Assembly (NCBI GenBank): GCA_031119525.1
Contig: JAVHXO010000002.1
Span: forward strand, 1,903 to 65,902
DNA: 64,000 nucleotides
Direction: 5' to 3'
DNA from: Spiroplasma sp.
Lineage (GTDB): Bacteria > Bacillota_I > Bacilli_A > Mycoplasmatales > VBWQ01
Under the pieces are notes generated by a model that saw nothing but the letters and a program-made list of their open reading frames with translations, had not been told where the DNA came from and ran no database searches. Below are positions 43,966 through 55,919 of this stretch, piece after piece. The first letter of the stretch is position 1; every line of letters starts with the position of its first letter. Both the position numbers and the translations under genes were made by a program.

Positions 43966-43974
43966 AGTATATCA
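43966..43974 (-). promoter_or_regulatory. Extended -10 promoter of the unknown gene pair
   Basis: On the minus strand TGATATACT forms an extended -10 about 70 bases ahead of ATG 43895, the same pattern (TGnTATACT) as proposed for the S10 operon. Two strong purine-rich ribosome-site-like stretches (GGAGGG, AGGAGG) follow in the leader with no usable start behind them. Confidence 0.5.
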
Positions 43975-44063
43975 TAAATTTTAACACTTATTTTATACAA
44001 ATACTATTACTTTTAAGCCTAAGTCACCATAATTAATATTTAAAAATCAATAATAAATTTGAT

Positions 44064-44105
44064 AAAAAGAAAAGGACCACTAATATTTTAGTCCTTTTCT
44101 TTTTT
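44064..44105 (-). terminator. Terminator of rpiB-glyA operon
   Basis: A stem of AAAAAGAAAAGGAC with GTCCTTTTCTTTTT around a 13-base loop, overlapping the glyA stop and followed by a T-rich stretch on the minus strand. Confidence 0.85.
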
Positions 44106-45537
44106 AAAGTGTTAAATTTTGATATATCGGAAATTCAGCCAATAATTGATCAACTTCAGCACGTAAAGCAAGCAAACCTCGATCTTCAATTCCTTTTGGT
44201 AATTTTCAAGCTTTAATAATAATTTGTGCTAACTTTTGAAAATCTTTTTCTTTAAAACCTCGTGTTGTCATCGCTGGCGAACCAAAGCGAACACCACTAG
44301 TAATTTTAGGTGGTAATTGATCAAAAGGTACAGCATTTTTATTAGCAACAATATTAATTCTTTCTAAAATATCAACTGCCTTCTGACCATTCAAATCATT
44401 AATCTTTAAAACATTAATTGTGAATAAGTGCGTATCAGTACCACCAGCAACAACATGAAACCCAGCATCACTAAATTCTTTGGCAAAAGCACGAGCATTT
44501 TTAACAATTTGTTTCTGATATTCAACAAATTCTGGTGTTAAAGCTTCATAAAAAGCTTGAGCTTTAGCAGCAATAATATGTTCTAATGGACCACCTTGAT
44601 TACCAGGGAAAACAGCACTATCAACTTTTCTTGCTAATTGGGCAGTAGATAAGATAGCACCACCACGAGGACCTCGTAAAGTTTTATGAGTTGTAGTTGT
44701 AATTATATCAGCATGACAAACTGGTGTTGGGTGTTGTTTACCAGCAATTAAACCAGCAATATGAGCCATATCAATCATTAAATAAGCACCAACTGCTTCA
44801 GCAATCGCCCTAAATTTAGCAAAATCAATTGTTCTTGAATAAGCAGAAGCACCAGCAACAATAACTTTAGGTTGCGATTCTTTTGCTAATTTTAAAATAA
44901 CATCATAATCTAATTTTTCGTCCTTTTCACTAACACCATACGCTCAACCATGATACGTTTTACCAGAAAAATTAACCTTATAACCATGAGTTAAATGACC
45001 ACCAGCATCTAAAGCCATACCCAAAATTGGATCTAACGGATTTAAAATAGCTGCATAAGCTTCAGTATTTGCTTGACTACCTGAATGTGGTTGAACGTTA
45101 GCATGAGCATTAGCTTGTTTGCAAGTTCAAATTTTACCACTAGCATCTTTAAATTTTTCGCCAGGTTGATGACCACAAGCAAATAATTTTTTAAATCGTT
45201 CTCTTGCTAAATCTTCAGCAACATCAACATTTTCACAACCGTTATAATATCTAGCATTAGGATAACCTTCAGCATATTTATTTGTTAAAACACTGCCACC
45301 TAATTTTAATACTGCTGGCGATACATAGTTTTCTGAAGCAATTAATTCAACATGATTTTGTTGGCGAACAATTTCTTTTTTAACAACATCTGCTAATAGC
45401 GGATCTAAACCTTTATTAAATGCCTGATCAAGGTTATTTGTTTGATTATTTAACATTAGGTTTTTTATATCTGATTTTTTCATATTTGTTTGATCACTAT
45501 CCTCATTATTTTCATTTAACTTATCTAAATTATTCAT
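44104..45537 (-). CDS. glyA: Serine hydroxymethyltransferase
   Basis: PLP enzyme interconverting serine and glycine and charging tetrahydrofolate; 477 residues. The PLP Lys is in [14 protein letters not shown]; also seen are [20 protein letters not shown] and VDMAHI-like [12 protein letters not shown]. It is about 55 residues longer than the family's usual ~420. The excess is an Asn/Asp-rich N-terminus, so translation may begin at a downstream ATG, though no better ribosome site is seen there. Second gene after rpiB. Confidence 0.94.
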
Positions 45538-45597
45538 ATTTATGACCTACTTTCTTTAGCTTCCTTTAGTTTTCTTTACCTTTTTAAATTTCATTAT

Positions 45598-46053
45598 TTA
45601 ATTCAACTTTTTCATCCGCGATTGATGACGCTCCTCATTACTTGCTGGCGTTTCCAAAAATATTCGCACCAACTCAACAGCTTTTTCAGGAGCAATAATT
45701 CTTGCTCCCAAAGCTAAAACATTAGCATTATTATGGAGGCGAGCCAATCTGGTGGTTTCTTCTTCATAGGTTAAAGCACACCTAATACCATGAACTCGAT
45801 TAGCAGCAATGCTAATACCAATTCCAGTACCACAAATGGCAATTCCTAAATCAGCTTTTTGATCAGAAATAGTTCGGGCAATTTTAAAACCATAATCAGG
45901 ATAATCAACTGGTTTAGCACTGGTTGAACCCAAATCTAAAACTTGATAACCCGTCTTCTTTAAATATTCAATAATTGGTTGGCGAAATTCAAATGCAGTA
46001 TGATCATTAGCAATTGCTACTCTAATTTTTTTTTCCATGACATCATTTTTCAT
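45598..46053 (-). CDS. rpiB: Ribose-5-phosphate isomerase B
   Basis: Interconverts ribose-5-phosphate and ribulose-5-phosphate, linking pentose and nucleotide metabolism; 151 residues. The active-site Cys is in ICGTGIGISIAANR, with ANDHTAFEF at the N-terminus and NNANVLALGARI later. ATG 46053 has AGGAG upstream. It could also act on allose or galactose phosphates (LacAB/RpiB family), but RpiB is most likely. Co-transcribed with glyA. Confidence 0.93.
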   Translation of the reverse strand: MKNDVMEKKIRVAIANDHTAFEFRQPIIEYLKKTGYQVLDLGSTSAKPVDYPDYGFKIARTISDQKADLGIAICGTGIGISIAANRVHGIRCALTYEEETTRLARLHNNANVLALGARIIAPEKAVELVRIFLETPASNEERHQSRMKKLN

Positions 46054-46219
46054 GCCTAACTCCTAATTCTTAAACTAAACTTCTTGAATATCAAGATTCG
46101 TTAAGTTTAAATTAACTTAAATAATAAATCTCATTAGTACAATTTTAACAAAAATTAAAAAAAATAACTAATAATCGAAAATATTAGCTATTTTAAAAAT
46201 TAAACTTAAATTTTATTTA

Positions 46220-46372
46220 TTAACTTTTTGCTTCAACTTTAGTTTTACTTGGTTTTGTTTCCCTTTTATCACCATACATTAAAGTTTTAAGCGCGAAATG
46301 AATTGGGATTCACACAATAGTAATACATAATAAAACAGAAATAACACTAGTAATTCTTTTTAATACTGTCAT
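46220..46372 (-). CDS. Small single-span membrane protein
   Basis: 50 residues: a hydrophobic segment at about 8-30 with one TGA=Trp, then a short basic tail. The GGGAGTG ribosome site is well placed before ATG 46372. No family recognised. It is flanked by AT-rich gaps and is probably its own transcript between rpiB and fba. Confidence 0.6.
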
Positions 46373-46462
46373 TTTTTTAACACTCCCTTTTTATTTTATT
46401 TACACATATTATACTTTAAAAAAATAAAAGTTAAAAAATAATATTGAAAATAAATCAACCAA

Positions 46463-47332
46463 TTATGATCGGCCAAAAGAACCAAATTCTTTTAACAATT
46501 CAATTGCTTTATTTTTAATTGCTAAAGATGGGTTCTTCATAATACTTCTTGGGTCATAACCTTTTTTTTCTTGGTCTTTATTACTAATAATATAATTTCT
46601 AATTTCTGCTGCAAACACTTCTTGCAATTCAGTATTAACATTAACTTTGGAAATTCCCAAACTTATTGCTTTTAGGACTTGGTCTTTTGGAATTCCTGAG
46701 CCACCATGCAATACTAATGGTTTATTACTTGCTTGAGCAATTTTTGCTAATATTTTAAAATCTAATCCTTTTCAACCTGACGGATAAGGACCATGAACAT
46801 TATTAATTCCAGCAGCTAAAATATCAATTCCTAATTTAGCTAAATCTTGGCATTCTTTTGGATTAGCAACTTCACCCAAACCAATAACACCATCTTCTTC
46901 ACCACCAACACTGCCAGCCTCAGCCTCAACAGATGCGTGATATTTTTTTGCTAAAGCAACAACTTTTTTTGTGATTTCCAAATTTTCTTTAAAACTTAAA
47001 TGTGAACCATCAAACATAACAGAACTAAAACCAGCTGCTAATGCTTTAGCGCATGATTCATATGATTGTCCATGATCTAAATGTAAAACAATTGGAACAG
47101 TAATTTTCAAATCTTCGATTAAAGATTTAACTAAGTTAGCAACCACATTATAGCCACCCATATATTTAACTGCTCCCTCTGAAACACCTAAAATAATACC
47201 ACTATTAGTTTCTTGAGCTGCCTCTAAAAGACTTCTTGTTCATTCTAAATTATTAATATTAAAATGAGCAACAGCATATTTACCTGCTTTAGCATGATCA
47301 ACTAAAGCTTTAGCATTGACAAAATTTTTCAA
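46463..47332 (-). CDS. fba: Fructose-bisphosphate aldolase, class II
   Basis: Glycolytic zinc aldolase, 289 residues. Zinc and catalytic motifs are VLHLDHGQSYE (catalytic Asp, zinc His), EAEAGSVGGEEDG and VLHGGSGIPKD. The only sensible start is a TTG at 47332 (MKNFVNAKALVDHA) with AAGGTG placed just upstream; no ATG fits. One TGA=Trp at residue 20-40 and another in the middle split it. It would process the FruK product. Confidence 0.94.
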
Positions 47333-47429
47333 ATTTACACCTTCTTATTATTTTAATATATTAATATCTTAATTCTTTTTATTAAGCACTGATAAAATAA
47401 TATCATAATTTAAAAATATTAAATAGTAA

Positions 47430-49031
47430 TTATTTAATCGTGGCTTTAATAAAACCTAAAAATAATGGGTTAGGGCGATTAATTCTTGAAGTAAATTCAG
47501 GATGAAATTGACTAGCAATAAAAAATGGGTGAACTTTGGTTGGCAATTCAATGATTTCAACCAAATCTTTTTCTTGATAAATCCCACTAAATGTTAGACC
47601 ATTATCATTTAATCTTTGACGAAATCGGTTATTAAACTCATAACGATGACGATGTCTTTCTTCAACAATCGGTTTTTGATAAAGTTTTCGTGCTAAAGTA
47701 TTAGCTTCTAATACTGAAGGAAAATTACCTAAACGTAAAGTACCACCAATTTGATCAGTAATTGAATTCCCCTGCATTAAATAAAAGATTGGATATTCTG
47801 TTTCAAGATCAAATTCAGTCGAATTAGCATTATGTAAACCACAAACATTCCGAGCAAATTCAATGCAAGCTAATTGCATTCCCAAACAAAGACCTAAGAA
47901 AGGTATTTTATGAGTGCGAGCATAATTAATTGCTAAAATTTTACCTTCAACACCCCTTTTACCAAAACCACCAGGAACAATAATTCCTTGATATTTACTC
48001 AAAGTCTCTTTAACATTCTTACTAGTTATCTTTTCAGAATCAAGAATTTCATACCGCACTTTAACATTACAACTATAACCAGCAATTTTTAATGACTCAA
48101 TCACAGATAAATAAGCATCACCTAAATTAGCATACTTACCAGCAATAGCAATTTTTACTTCACTGTTAAGATTTTCAATCCGATTATTAATTGATTGCCA
48201 TTCTTTTAAGTTAACTGCTGTTTTATTTAATCCTAATAAATTAGTTAAAAGTAAATCTAATTTTTGTTGTGCTAAAATTAACGGCACTTGATAAATGCTA
48301 TCACAATCAGGCACAGATAAAACATAGTCTTTTTGAACATTACAAAATAATGATAGTTTATCTAAAATATCGTTTGGTACTTGGGCATCACTGCGACAAA
48401 GTAAAATATCTGGCTGAATACCCAAAGATAATAATTCTTTAACAGAATTCTGGCTTGGTTTTGTTTTAAATTCACCAACAACAGTTAAATAAGGAATTAA
48501 AGTTGTATGTAAGATTGCAACATTATCTTTACCTTTTTCATAACGAATCTGTCTAATTGCTTCAAGAAAAGCCAAAGATTCAATATCACCAACTGTACCA
48601 CCAATTTCAGTAATAATCACATCCGCTTGACTATCCTCGGCAACTTTAAAAATCCGATTTTTAATTTCATCAGTGACATGAGGAATTACTTGGACAGTTG
48701 TCCCATTATAATTTCCCCTTCTTTCCTTACTAATAACTGTTTGATAAATTTTACCAGCTGTGACATTTGATGCTGAAGTTAAATTTTCATCAATAAATCG
48801 CTCATAATGACCTAAATCTAAATCAGTCTCAGCACCATCACTAGTAACATAAACTTCACCATGTTGGTATGGACTCATTGTTCCTGGATCAATATTAATA
48901 TAAGGATCAATTTTTTGCATAAAAACTTTTAATTTTTTTTGTTTTAAAATTCTACCAACTGAAGCGGCAATAATTCCTTTCCCCAAAGATGATACTACTC
49001 CGCCAGTAACAAAAATATATTTAGTATTCAT
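47430..49031 (-). CDS. pyrG: CTP synthase
   Basis: Makes CTP from UTP with glutamine; 533 residues. The N-terminal synthetase opens KYIFVTGGVVSSLGKGI. The C-terminal glutaminase has GLCLGMQLA (nucleophile Cys) and the His/Glu pair in FHPEFTSR. Unusually for this window it contains no TGA codon. It follows rpoE by 17 bases, the delta-CTP synthase order common in Firmicutes and Mollicutes. Confidence 0.97.
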   Translation of the reverse strand: MNTKYIFVTGGVVSSLGKGIIAASVGRILKQKKLKVFMQKIDPYINIDPGTMSPYQHGEVYVTSDGAETDLDLGHYERFIDENLTSASNVTAGKIYQTVISKERRGNYNGTTVQVIPHVTDEIKNRIFKVAEDSQADVIITEIGGTVGDIESLAFLEAIRQIRYEKGKDNVAILHTTLIPYLTVVGEFKTKPSQNSVKELLSLGIQPDILLCRSDAQVPNDILDKLSLFCNVQKDYVLSVPDCDSIYQVPLILAQQKLDLLLTNLLGLNKTAVNLKEWQSINNRIENLNSEVKIAIAGKYANLGDAYLSVIESLKIAGYSCNVKVRYEILDSEKITSKNVKETLSKYQGIIVPGGFGKRGVEGKILAINYARTHKIPFLGLCLGMQLACIEFARNVCGLHNANSTEFDLETEYPIFYLMQGNSITDQIGGTLRLGNFPSVLEANTLARKLYQKPIVEERHRHRYEFNNRFRQRLNDNGLTFSGIYQEKDLVEIIELPTKVHPFFIASQFHPEFTSRINRPNPLFLGFIKATIK

Positions 49032-49048
49032 AATTTTATAACCTAACT

Positions 49049-49489
49049 TTAATCTTGAAATTCTTCTTGTAAAATTCTTTTATTTAAATCTAAATTAATA
49101 TCTTCAACATCACCATCATCATAACTATCTTCAGCAATAAAAATATCATCATCAAGTTCTTCTTCTTTTTCTGATAAATTCTCTGTTTCATCGCTAACTT
49201 CTTCTGATAAATCAAATTCATCCTCATGATCATTTGAGATTGATGTTACTTGTGATTTAATTTCTTCTAACGGAACTTCATTTCGTGGATATCATAATTT
49301 GTCACTTTTTAAAAAGAATTGTGTATCTAAAATCATGCCCGTATAAAGATTACCAATTACCTTTTCTTCATATTCAGGAGTAATATTTAATTCTTTTTTA
49401 ACATATTTTCAAATATCACCAAAACTTGCTTTTTTATGTTTTACTAAAAATTGATATGCTATTTCAAGTAGCTTAGTACGATTTTCCAT
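49049..49489 (-). CDS. rpoE: RNA polymerase delta subunit
   Basis: 146 residues. Residues 1-75 form the HARE-HTH domain (LLEIAYQFLVKHKKASFGDIWKYV, broken by TGA=Trp). The remainder is a highly acidic Glu/Asp tail, as in RpoE of Gram-positives, where it speeds RNA polymerase recycling. The ATG follows a GAGGTGA site. Two TGA codons hide it under the standard code. Between argS and pyrG. Confidence 0.93.
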
Positions 49490-49518
49490 TCTTTCACCTC
49501 AACCTTATTACCTTTTTA

Positions 49519-51207
49519 TTACATCTTATCTGGCGCACTAACACCAATTAATTTTAAACCATTAAATAATAAATACTTAATTGTTAATACTAACATTAAA
49601 CGTTGTTGTGTTAACTCTTGGTTATCAACGTTAATAATTTTACACTCATTATAGTAGGAATGAAAAGTTTTTGCTAATCTTTGTAAATAATTTGCTAGTA
49701 AATGGGGTTGTAAAGTTGTAACAATTCGATTTAAGACAAATAAATATTCATCAATTAAAATTAATAATTCTTTTTCTTTTTTATGAGTTAATAAATCAAT
49801 TTTTTCTGTAATTTTAAAATTCTTAGCTTGACTAAAAATTTGATTAATTCTGGCGTGAGCATATTGTAAGTAAAATACTGGATTATCTTGATTTTTCTTT
49901 GTTGCTGTTTCTAAGTCAATATCTAAATGGCTTTCAGAAGCACGAGAAATCATATAATAACGTAAAACATCTTTACCAACAACTGCTAACAATTCTTTCA
50001 TTGTAATTGAAGTACCTGCTCGTTTTGACATTTTTTGTTCAACCCCATTTTTTACTAATCGCACTAATTGGGTTGGAACAATAATTAATGTCTTAGGATC
50101 ATCATTCAAAGCAGCCATACCCGATTTAATTCGCGCAATATAACCAGAATGATCAGCACCCCAAACATTAATTAATCAATTACTACGATGATATTTAATA
50201 TCATGGTAAGCTAAATCAGGCAACATATAAGTATAAGAACCATCTGATTTAACAATTACTCGATCTTTATCATCACCAAATTTTGTGCTTCTCAACCAAG
50301 TAGCGCCATCAGTTTGATAACTATTACCATTTTCTTTTAACCTTGCCAATACTTTCTTAATTGCTCCAGTATCATAAACACTTTTTTCAGAAAATCAAAT
50401 ATCCATTTCAACACCAAAATTTGCTAAATCAGTTTTAATTTGTTGTAACATATAAGCAATTCCAAATTGCGCAAAAATTTTATGAGTTTTATCATCTAAT
50501 TTTTTTTGATAAAACTTATTTTGATATTGTTCTTTAAATGCTAACGCAGCATCAATAATCTCTGCACCACGATAACTATCTTCTGGCAATGCTAAATTTC
50601 AACCACAAAGATTTTGATAACGAACAAAAACTGAATTAGTTAAAATATTAATTTGATTACCAGCATCATTAATATAATATTCACGAACAACAGAAAAACC
50701 ACGATGTTCTAAAATATTAGCTAGTGTTGAACCAATCGCAGCATTACGAGCATGGCCTAAATGTAATAAACCTGTTGGGTTAGCACTAACAAACTCAACA
50801 TTATATGTTATTTTTCTTGGACTTATTTTAGCATAATCTGTTTTAGCAGTTAAAACTTCTTGCAAAATTGGATAAAAAGCATTAACTTTAATTGTAAAAT
50901 TAATAAATCCAGGGCCTAAAATCGTAATTTTTTCAATTAATTCTTTTTTACCAATTTTAGCAACAATTTCTTGTGCGATTTGATTAGGATTTTTTTGATA
51001 TTTTTTTGCTAACTGTAAGGCAATATTCGACCAATAATCACCAAAATCATTTTTTTGTTGATTAAACTCAACATTAACTCGATCATCAATAACGATATAA
51101 TCAGTTAATTTTAAAGCTTTAATCAAAATTGCTTGTAATTGATCAACAAGATAACTATTTTTTTTAGTTTCTTTACCTTCTTTAGGGTCCTGCTTATTTT
51201 TTTTCAT
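49519..51207 (-). CDS. argS: Arginyl-tRNA synthetase
   Basis: Class I synthetase, 562 residues. Motifs are [12 protein letters not shown] (HIGH) near residue 145 and QKMSKRAG (KMSKS) near residue 365. The N-terminal Add1 domain and the C-terminal anticodon domain ([10 protein letters not shown]) are present. The first 18 residues are a Lys-rich extension. TGA=Trp codons occur in the middle. It overlaps the preceding gene by 14 bases. Confidence 0.96.
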
Positions 51208-52348
51208 TAGTTATTTCCTCAATCAAATCTTTCTCTAATAAATTCTTATCTTCTTTAGTAAATAATTGGTTCACAATTTGATTAACATATTGCATATAAC
51301 CAATCCGAATTAAAAATCGTAAAATAATTAATTCTTGATAAGTTAAATTAATTAACTCTTGATAATCACCAAAAATTTCTTGATCTAACAAATTCTGTAA
51401 TTTGTTATTAATTTGATTATTATCATCAAAATCATTAGCACCAATTAACTTAGCAAGATTTTCATCTAATTGTCGCGATGCTAAGTTATCATTTTTATTA
51501 TCATAAATTTCAATTAACTTCAAATATAATCTTTGCAATAAACTTAAAGCACGAACAAAATTTTCTAATAATTCTTTTTCATTAACAACTAAGTAACTAC
51601 TTTCATTAAAATAACTATTATTAGGTCCCGCCTCATACCTTGCTGCTTGACCACCAGGGTTAATTTTTTCAAAATAACGTAAATATTCACGTAAATCTTT
51701 TAAAATAATAATCATTTCTTGATCAGTGACTTTGCTAGTACTAATCAACTTAATTAAACGAACTAAATTATGAAAATTAATTTGTTTTTTTTCTGCTGTT
51801 GGTTCACTACTAATATATTTTTTTAAACAATGTTTTAATTTTAATTCTAAAGATTGATAAACCATAAATAAGGTAATATGAAAATTATCAAATCCAATTC
51901 CCCGTTTAATATTTAATAAAGCATTGACAGCAAACATATTAGCACGATCATTATCATTACCTAAAAAAGAAGTAAGATCAATCGTACGATGATAATCATT
52001 AATTAATTTTTTTAATGTTATCGTAAATAATTGATGTTCTTGTGCTTGCAATCCACTATTAAGATTATTAATTGCATTTAAATCATTATATTCGTCACCA
52101 ATAAAAAGATAAGCAAAAATTGCAAAATCAATAATCATTGTTTCATGAAAAGTATTGCCTTGTAAATTTAACTTTTTTTTAGTATCATCAATCGCTTTTT
52201 TATTTAAAAGAATTCCCAGAATCACAACAATCTCATCATAATTAAATTGATAACCCGTTATCTTTTGATAAAAATCATTGACTGACATGTTTAAAATTTG
52301 CGCTTCTGGATAGTTAAAAATTTTTTTAAGGGCAGAAAAAATATTCAT
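51194..52348 (-). CDS. Unknown helical protein coupled to argS
   Basis: 384 residues, all-helical in character, no membrane span and no TGA codons. The middle (about 150-255) includes YQSLELKLKHCLKKY followed by HNLVRLIKLI. That pattern resembles HEPN-type helical domains, but it is weak and the HEPN catalytic RxxxxxH is not evident. I start at ATG 52348 because GAGG stands nine bases upstream; an ATG at 52363 is possible. It overlaps argS by 14 bases, so the two are coupled. Confidence 0.75.
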   Translation of the reverse strand: MNIFSALKKIFNYPEAQILNMSVNDFYQKITGYQFNYDEIVVILGILLNKKAIDDTKKKLNLQGNTFHETMIIDFAIFAYLFIGDEYNDLNAINNLNSGLQAQEHQLFTITLKKLINDYHRTIDLTSFLGNDNDRANMFAVNALLNIKRGIGFDNFHITLFMVYQSLELKLKHCLKKYISSEPTAEKKQINFHNLVRLIKLISTSKVTDQEMIIILKDLREYLRYFEKINPGGQAARYEAGPNNSYFNESSYLVVNEKELLENFVRALSLLQRLYLKLIEIYDNKNDNLASRQLDENLAKLIGANDFDDNNQINNKLQNLLDQEIFGDYQELINLTYQELIILRFLIRIGYMQYVNQIVNQLFTKEDKNLLEKDLIEEITNEKK

Positions 52349-52370
52349 TGATTGATACCTCATTTTAAAA

Positions 52371-52403
52371 AAATAAAAAGTCTTAATTTTACTAAATTAA
52401 GCT
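52371..52403 (-). terminator. Terminator after HD-domain gene
   Basis: An 8-bp stem (CTTAATTT / AAATTAAG) with a four-base loop, followed on the minus strand by T-rich sequence. It separates the gltX-HD transcript from the argS unit. Confidence 0.7.
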
Positions 52404-52455
52404 TAAGACAATGTCTTACTTTGATTTTACATTGAAATAAATAAAAAACAAACAA

Positions 52456-53643
52456 TTATTTTTCTGTTAAAAAATAATACAATTTTTGTTCTTTGATTGG
52501 ATTTTTTAAAATTTGCGAAACTTTTTCTAACGGTACGATTTTTTTATCACTAACTTTAATCATGATTGGTTCTTTTGTTGGATCATAAATCACATTTTGT
52601 AATACTTGAACTTGCGATAAAGTATTAGGTTTGATGTTTTCTAAAATTAATTGATATGGTTCTTGATTAAATAAAATTGCTTTTGCTCAGCTAAGTAAAA
52701 TTTCATCAGTTTCAAAAAGAATAATATCTTGTACTAATTTAAGAATTGTTGCATCATTCAACTTTAAATATTCATTAATACTAATAACTTCTTGTTTTAA
52801 GATTGGAAGAATTATTTCAATATTAATTTTTCATTGATAATTTTCTTGCAATAACTTTCTCAAGTGATTAAATAATTTTTGTAATTTTAAATCAAAAAAG
52901 ATACTACCTTTATGAAAATAAACTTGAAAATACATATGAAATCTTGTGACTAAAAAATTTTCAATTGATCATAATGCTTTATAATTGAAACAAATACCAA
53001 GCTTTGGATCAATAATCATATTGCTAACAACCCATTCTAAATTGATTGAACCATAATCAACACCAGTAAAATAGCAATCGCGAATTAAATAATCAATCCG
53101 ATCACAATCAAGTTGGGAAGAAATTAATTGAATTTGATATTTTGGACACTTATTATAGTCTTTGTTAATAATATTAATAATTTGATTAATATTAATATGA
53201 TATTTTTTTAAAATTTGATTAACTTCAGTGTTTTCATCACTAATAATGGCACAAGTATAAAACTCATGATTAAATTTATAATTACCATCATCATTAAAAT
53301 TAGTAATTTTTTCAAAACTATGTGAAAAAGGGCCATGTCCTAAATCATGCAATAAACCAGCAATTTTAACAATTAATTGATCTTTTTCATTAATTAATTG
53401 CCGACCTTCAACTTGTTCAAAAACACGATTTAAAACATGATAAACGCCCAAACTATGAGTAAATCTCGTGTGAGTTGCACTAGGAAAAGCAATTTGTGCT
53501 CCACCGAATTGACTAATTCATCGTAATCTTTGAAATTCTCTACTATTAATTAATTCTTTAATTATTGGTTCACTAATATTAATATTTTTATGAATGGCAT
53601 CACGAATAAAAACTTTTTGATTTAAATTCTCATTTTGCTTCAT
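52456..53643 (-). CDS. HD-domain phosphohydrolase
   Basis: 395 residues. The metal-binding HD motif is GLLHDLGHGPFSHSFE near residue 95, with upstream TRFTHSLGVYH and downstream SSQLDCDRIDYLIRD. These are typical of the dGTPase-related HD superfamily (YwfO/SamHD-like). It may hydrolyse (d)NTPs; the substrate is not deducible. AGGGGTGATT precedes the ATG, overlapping the gltX stop region, so it is co-transcribed with gltX. Confidence 0.88.
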
Positions 53644-53651
53644 AATCACCC

Positions 53652-55118
53652 CTAAAACTTTAAATTTTTAATATTTGTTAAAATATTTTTTTTGCCTAAT
53701 AATTTAATTGTTTTTGGTAATTCTGGACCACTTGTTTGTCGTGAACAAGCAATTCTAATTGTCATATATAATAATTTACCAGAAATCTTTGTTTCATCTT
53801 TAACTTGTTTAATAATATCATTAATCTTTAATTCATTTCAATCATCAAGCAGGTTGATTTTTTTACTAAAAACTTGGATTACAAGCTCTGATGAATCAGA
53901 ATTATTTTTTAAAAATTCCTGACCATCTTTTGCTAAAACTGTTTCACCCTTTAAAAAGAATTTAATTAATTGATTAATTTCAGCACCATACATTAATCGT
54001 TTTTGATAAATCAATAATAATTCTTTTCATCAAATTTCAGGTTTACTTTTTCAATCATATGCTTTTTTTACAAACGGAATTACTAAATCTAAATATTTAG
54101 CTTCAGGTAATGTTTTAATATAATGATTATTAACCCATAATAATTTTTTAATATCAAACATACCAGGTGATTTACTAAAATAATCAGGATTAAAAATTTT
54201 TATTAATTCTTCTTTTGAATAAATTTCTCGCTCTTCATGAGGATTTCAACCCAAAAGAGTAATAAAATTGAATAATGCTTCTGGTAAATAACCCTGATTA
54301 CGATATTGTTCAATAAATTGCATTAAACTACCATCACGTTTTGATAATTTTTTACCTTCTTGATTAGTAATCAACGTTAAATGCCCAAACTTTGGTGCCA
54401 ACCAATTAAAATAATGATAAACCATTAATTGTCTTGGTGTATTTGATAAATGCTCAGCACCACGAAAAACATGACTAATTTTCATTAAATAATCATCAAT
54501 CACAACAGCAAAGTTATATGTTGCAATGCCATTAGTTTTAATAATAACAAAATCGCCAATATCTTTACTATTGAATGATACTTCACCACGAACGATATCA
54601 TTAATGATAAAAGTTTTATGTTTTGGTGATTTTAAACGAATTGTAAAAGGAGTTTTATGCTCCAATTTTTTATTAATTTCTGATGGTAATAATTTAGCAC
54701 AACGACCATCATATTTAAATGCTGGAACTTTAGCTTTTTCTTGTACTTTACGCATTTGATCTAAAGTTTTTTCAGTGCAAAAACAATGATAAGCATGATT
54801 TTTATCAATTAATTTTTCTGCATAATGACGATAAATATCTAATCTTTCAGTTTGTTGATAAGGTCCATAAGGCCCCTTAGTATCAATTGTTTCATCAATT
54901 TCTAAACCCAATCAACGTAAGTTATTTAATTGTGATGCAATCCCATCAGCAACATTCCTTGCTGTATCAGTATCTTCAATTCGAACAATAAATTTACCTT
55001 CATTATGTTTAGCAAATAAGTAGTTAAAAATTGCGGTTCTTGCTCCCCCAATATGTAAATACCCGGTTGGGCTTGGGGCATATCTAACACGAATTCCCAT
55101 TGTTAATTTTTCATCCAT
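53652..55118 (-). CDS. gltX: Glutamyl-tRNA synthetase
   Basis: Class I synthetase of 488 residues. [17 protein letters not shown] (HIGH-type) lies near the N-terminus and KKLSKRDGS (KMSKS) near residue 255. C-terminal anticodon-binding domain present; several TGA=Trp codons. It has full GluRS length. In Mollicutes this enzyme often also charges tRNA-Gln before amidation, which is not visible here. The ribosome site is weak; a start six codons later is possible. Confidence 0.96.
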
Positions 55119-55122
55119 TCTT

Positions 55123-55863
55123 TTAATTTTTTTTATTTTTTTTCTGTTTGATGCGATTTTTCTTCTTTTTCTTTCACGGCATTATTTTGTCAGTAGTATC
55201 CAGATTTAAAGTAATTGTTTGTGTTTCATTAGGATCGAACTCAACATTACTAGGAAATGGTGCAGTAATTTCTAAATTTAATTCTTCTTTGTTTTCTTCA
55301 CGATTATATTTTGATAAAGAAATATTTGCTTGATGTAATCTAAGAATTAAAAAAATGCAAAGAATTAATAACAATAAGAAAAAAATAAATAATAATCAAA
55401 TTACTATAATATGAATTCAATTTTTATAAAAATAATTAGCACTAATTGGGTCCTGACCTGGTTGTTGAATCTTGATAGAACTAGTATTTCACTCACTATA
55501 AAATAATTGCGCAATAAAACCAAAATAAAATCCAATCATAACAACTAAAAAACCAACAATTAAACCAACTAGTTTCTTCCTTGGCGTGCTAGCAATTGAA
55601 ACTAATGACTGGCTAAGAATTATTCCTAAAATACCAAAAAAATTAAAGATTGTTCCAATTGTTATTAAACCATAAATTCCAAAAGAACTAGAATAATTTA
55701 ACATTTCTTTTTTTTCGCCAATCACAATAAAACCTTTAATATACAGGTTAAATAATTCATGGTTATTTCAAATTATAACTAAAAATACTAAATTATAAAT
55801 AGCAAATGACAATAAAACAATATAAAAAAATGAAAATCAAGCAATCCTACTTTTTCTTTCCAT
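55123..55863 (-). CDS. Membrane protein, function unknown
   Basis: 246 residues with about four membrane helices (near 10-32, 60-82, 96-118 and 155-178) and a polar C-terminal part ending in a Lys/Asn-rich stretch. TGA=Trp codons are frequent. First-type member of a run of three small membrane proteins; no family recognised. It ends 4 bases before gltX begins. Confidence 0.75.
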
Positions 55864-55919
55864 ACTTATTCTCCGTTCACAGAATAAATATATCATTTTA
55901 TTAGGTGTTATTTGGTAAT

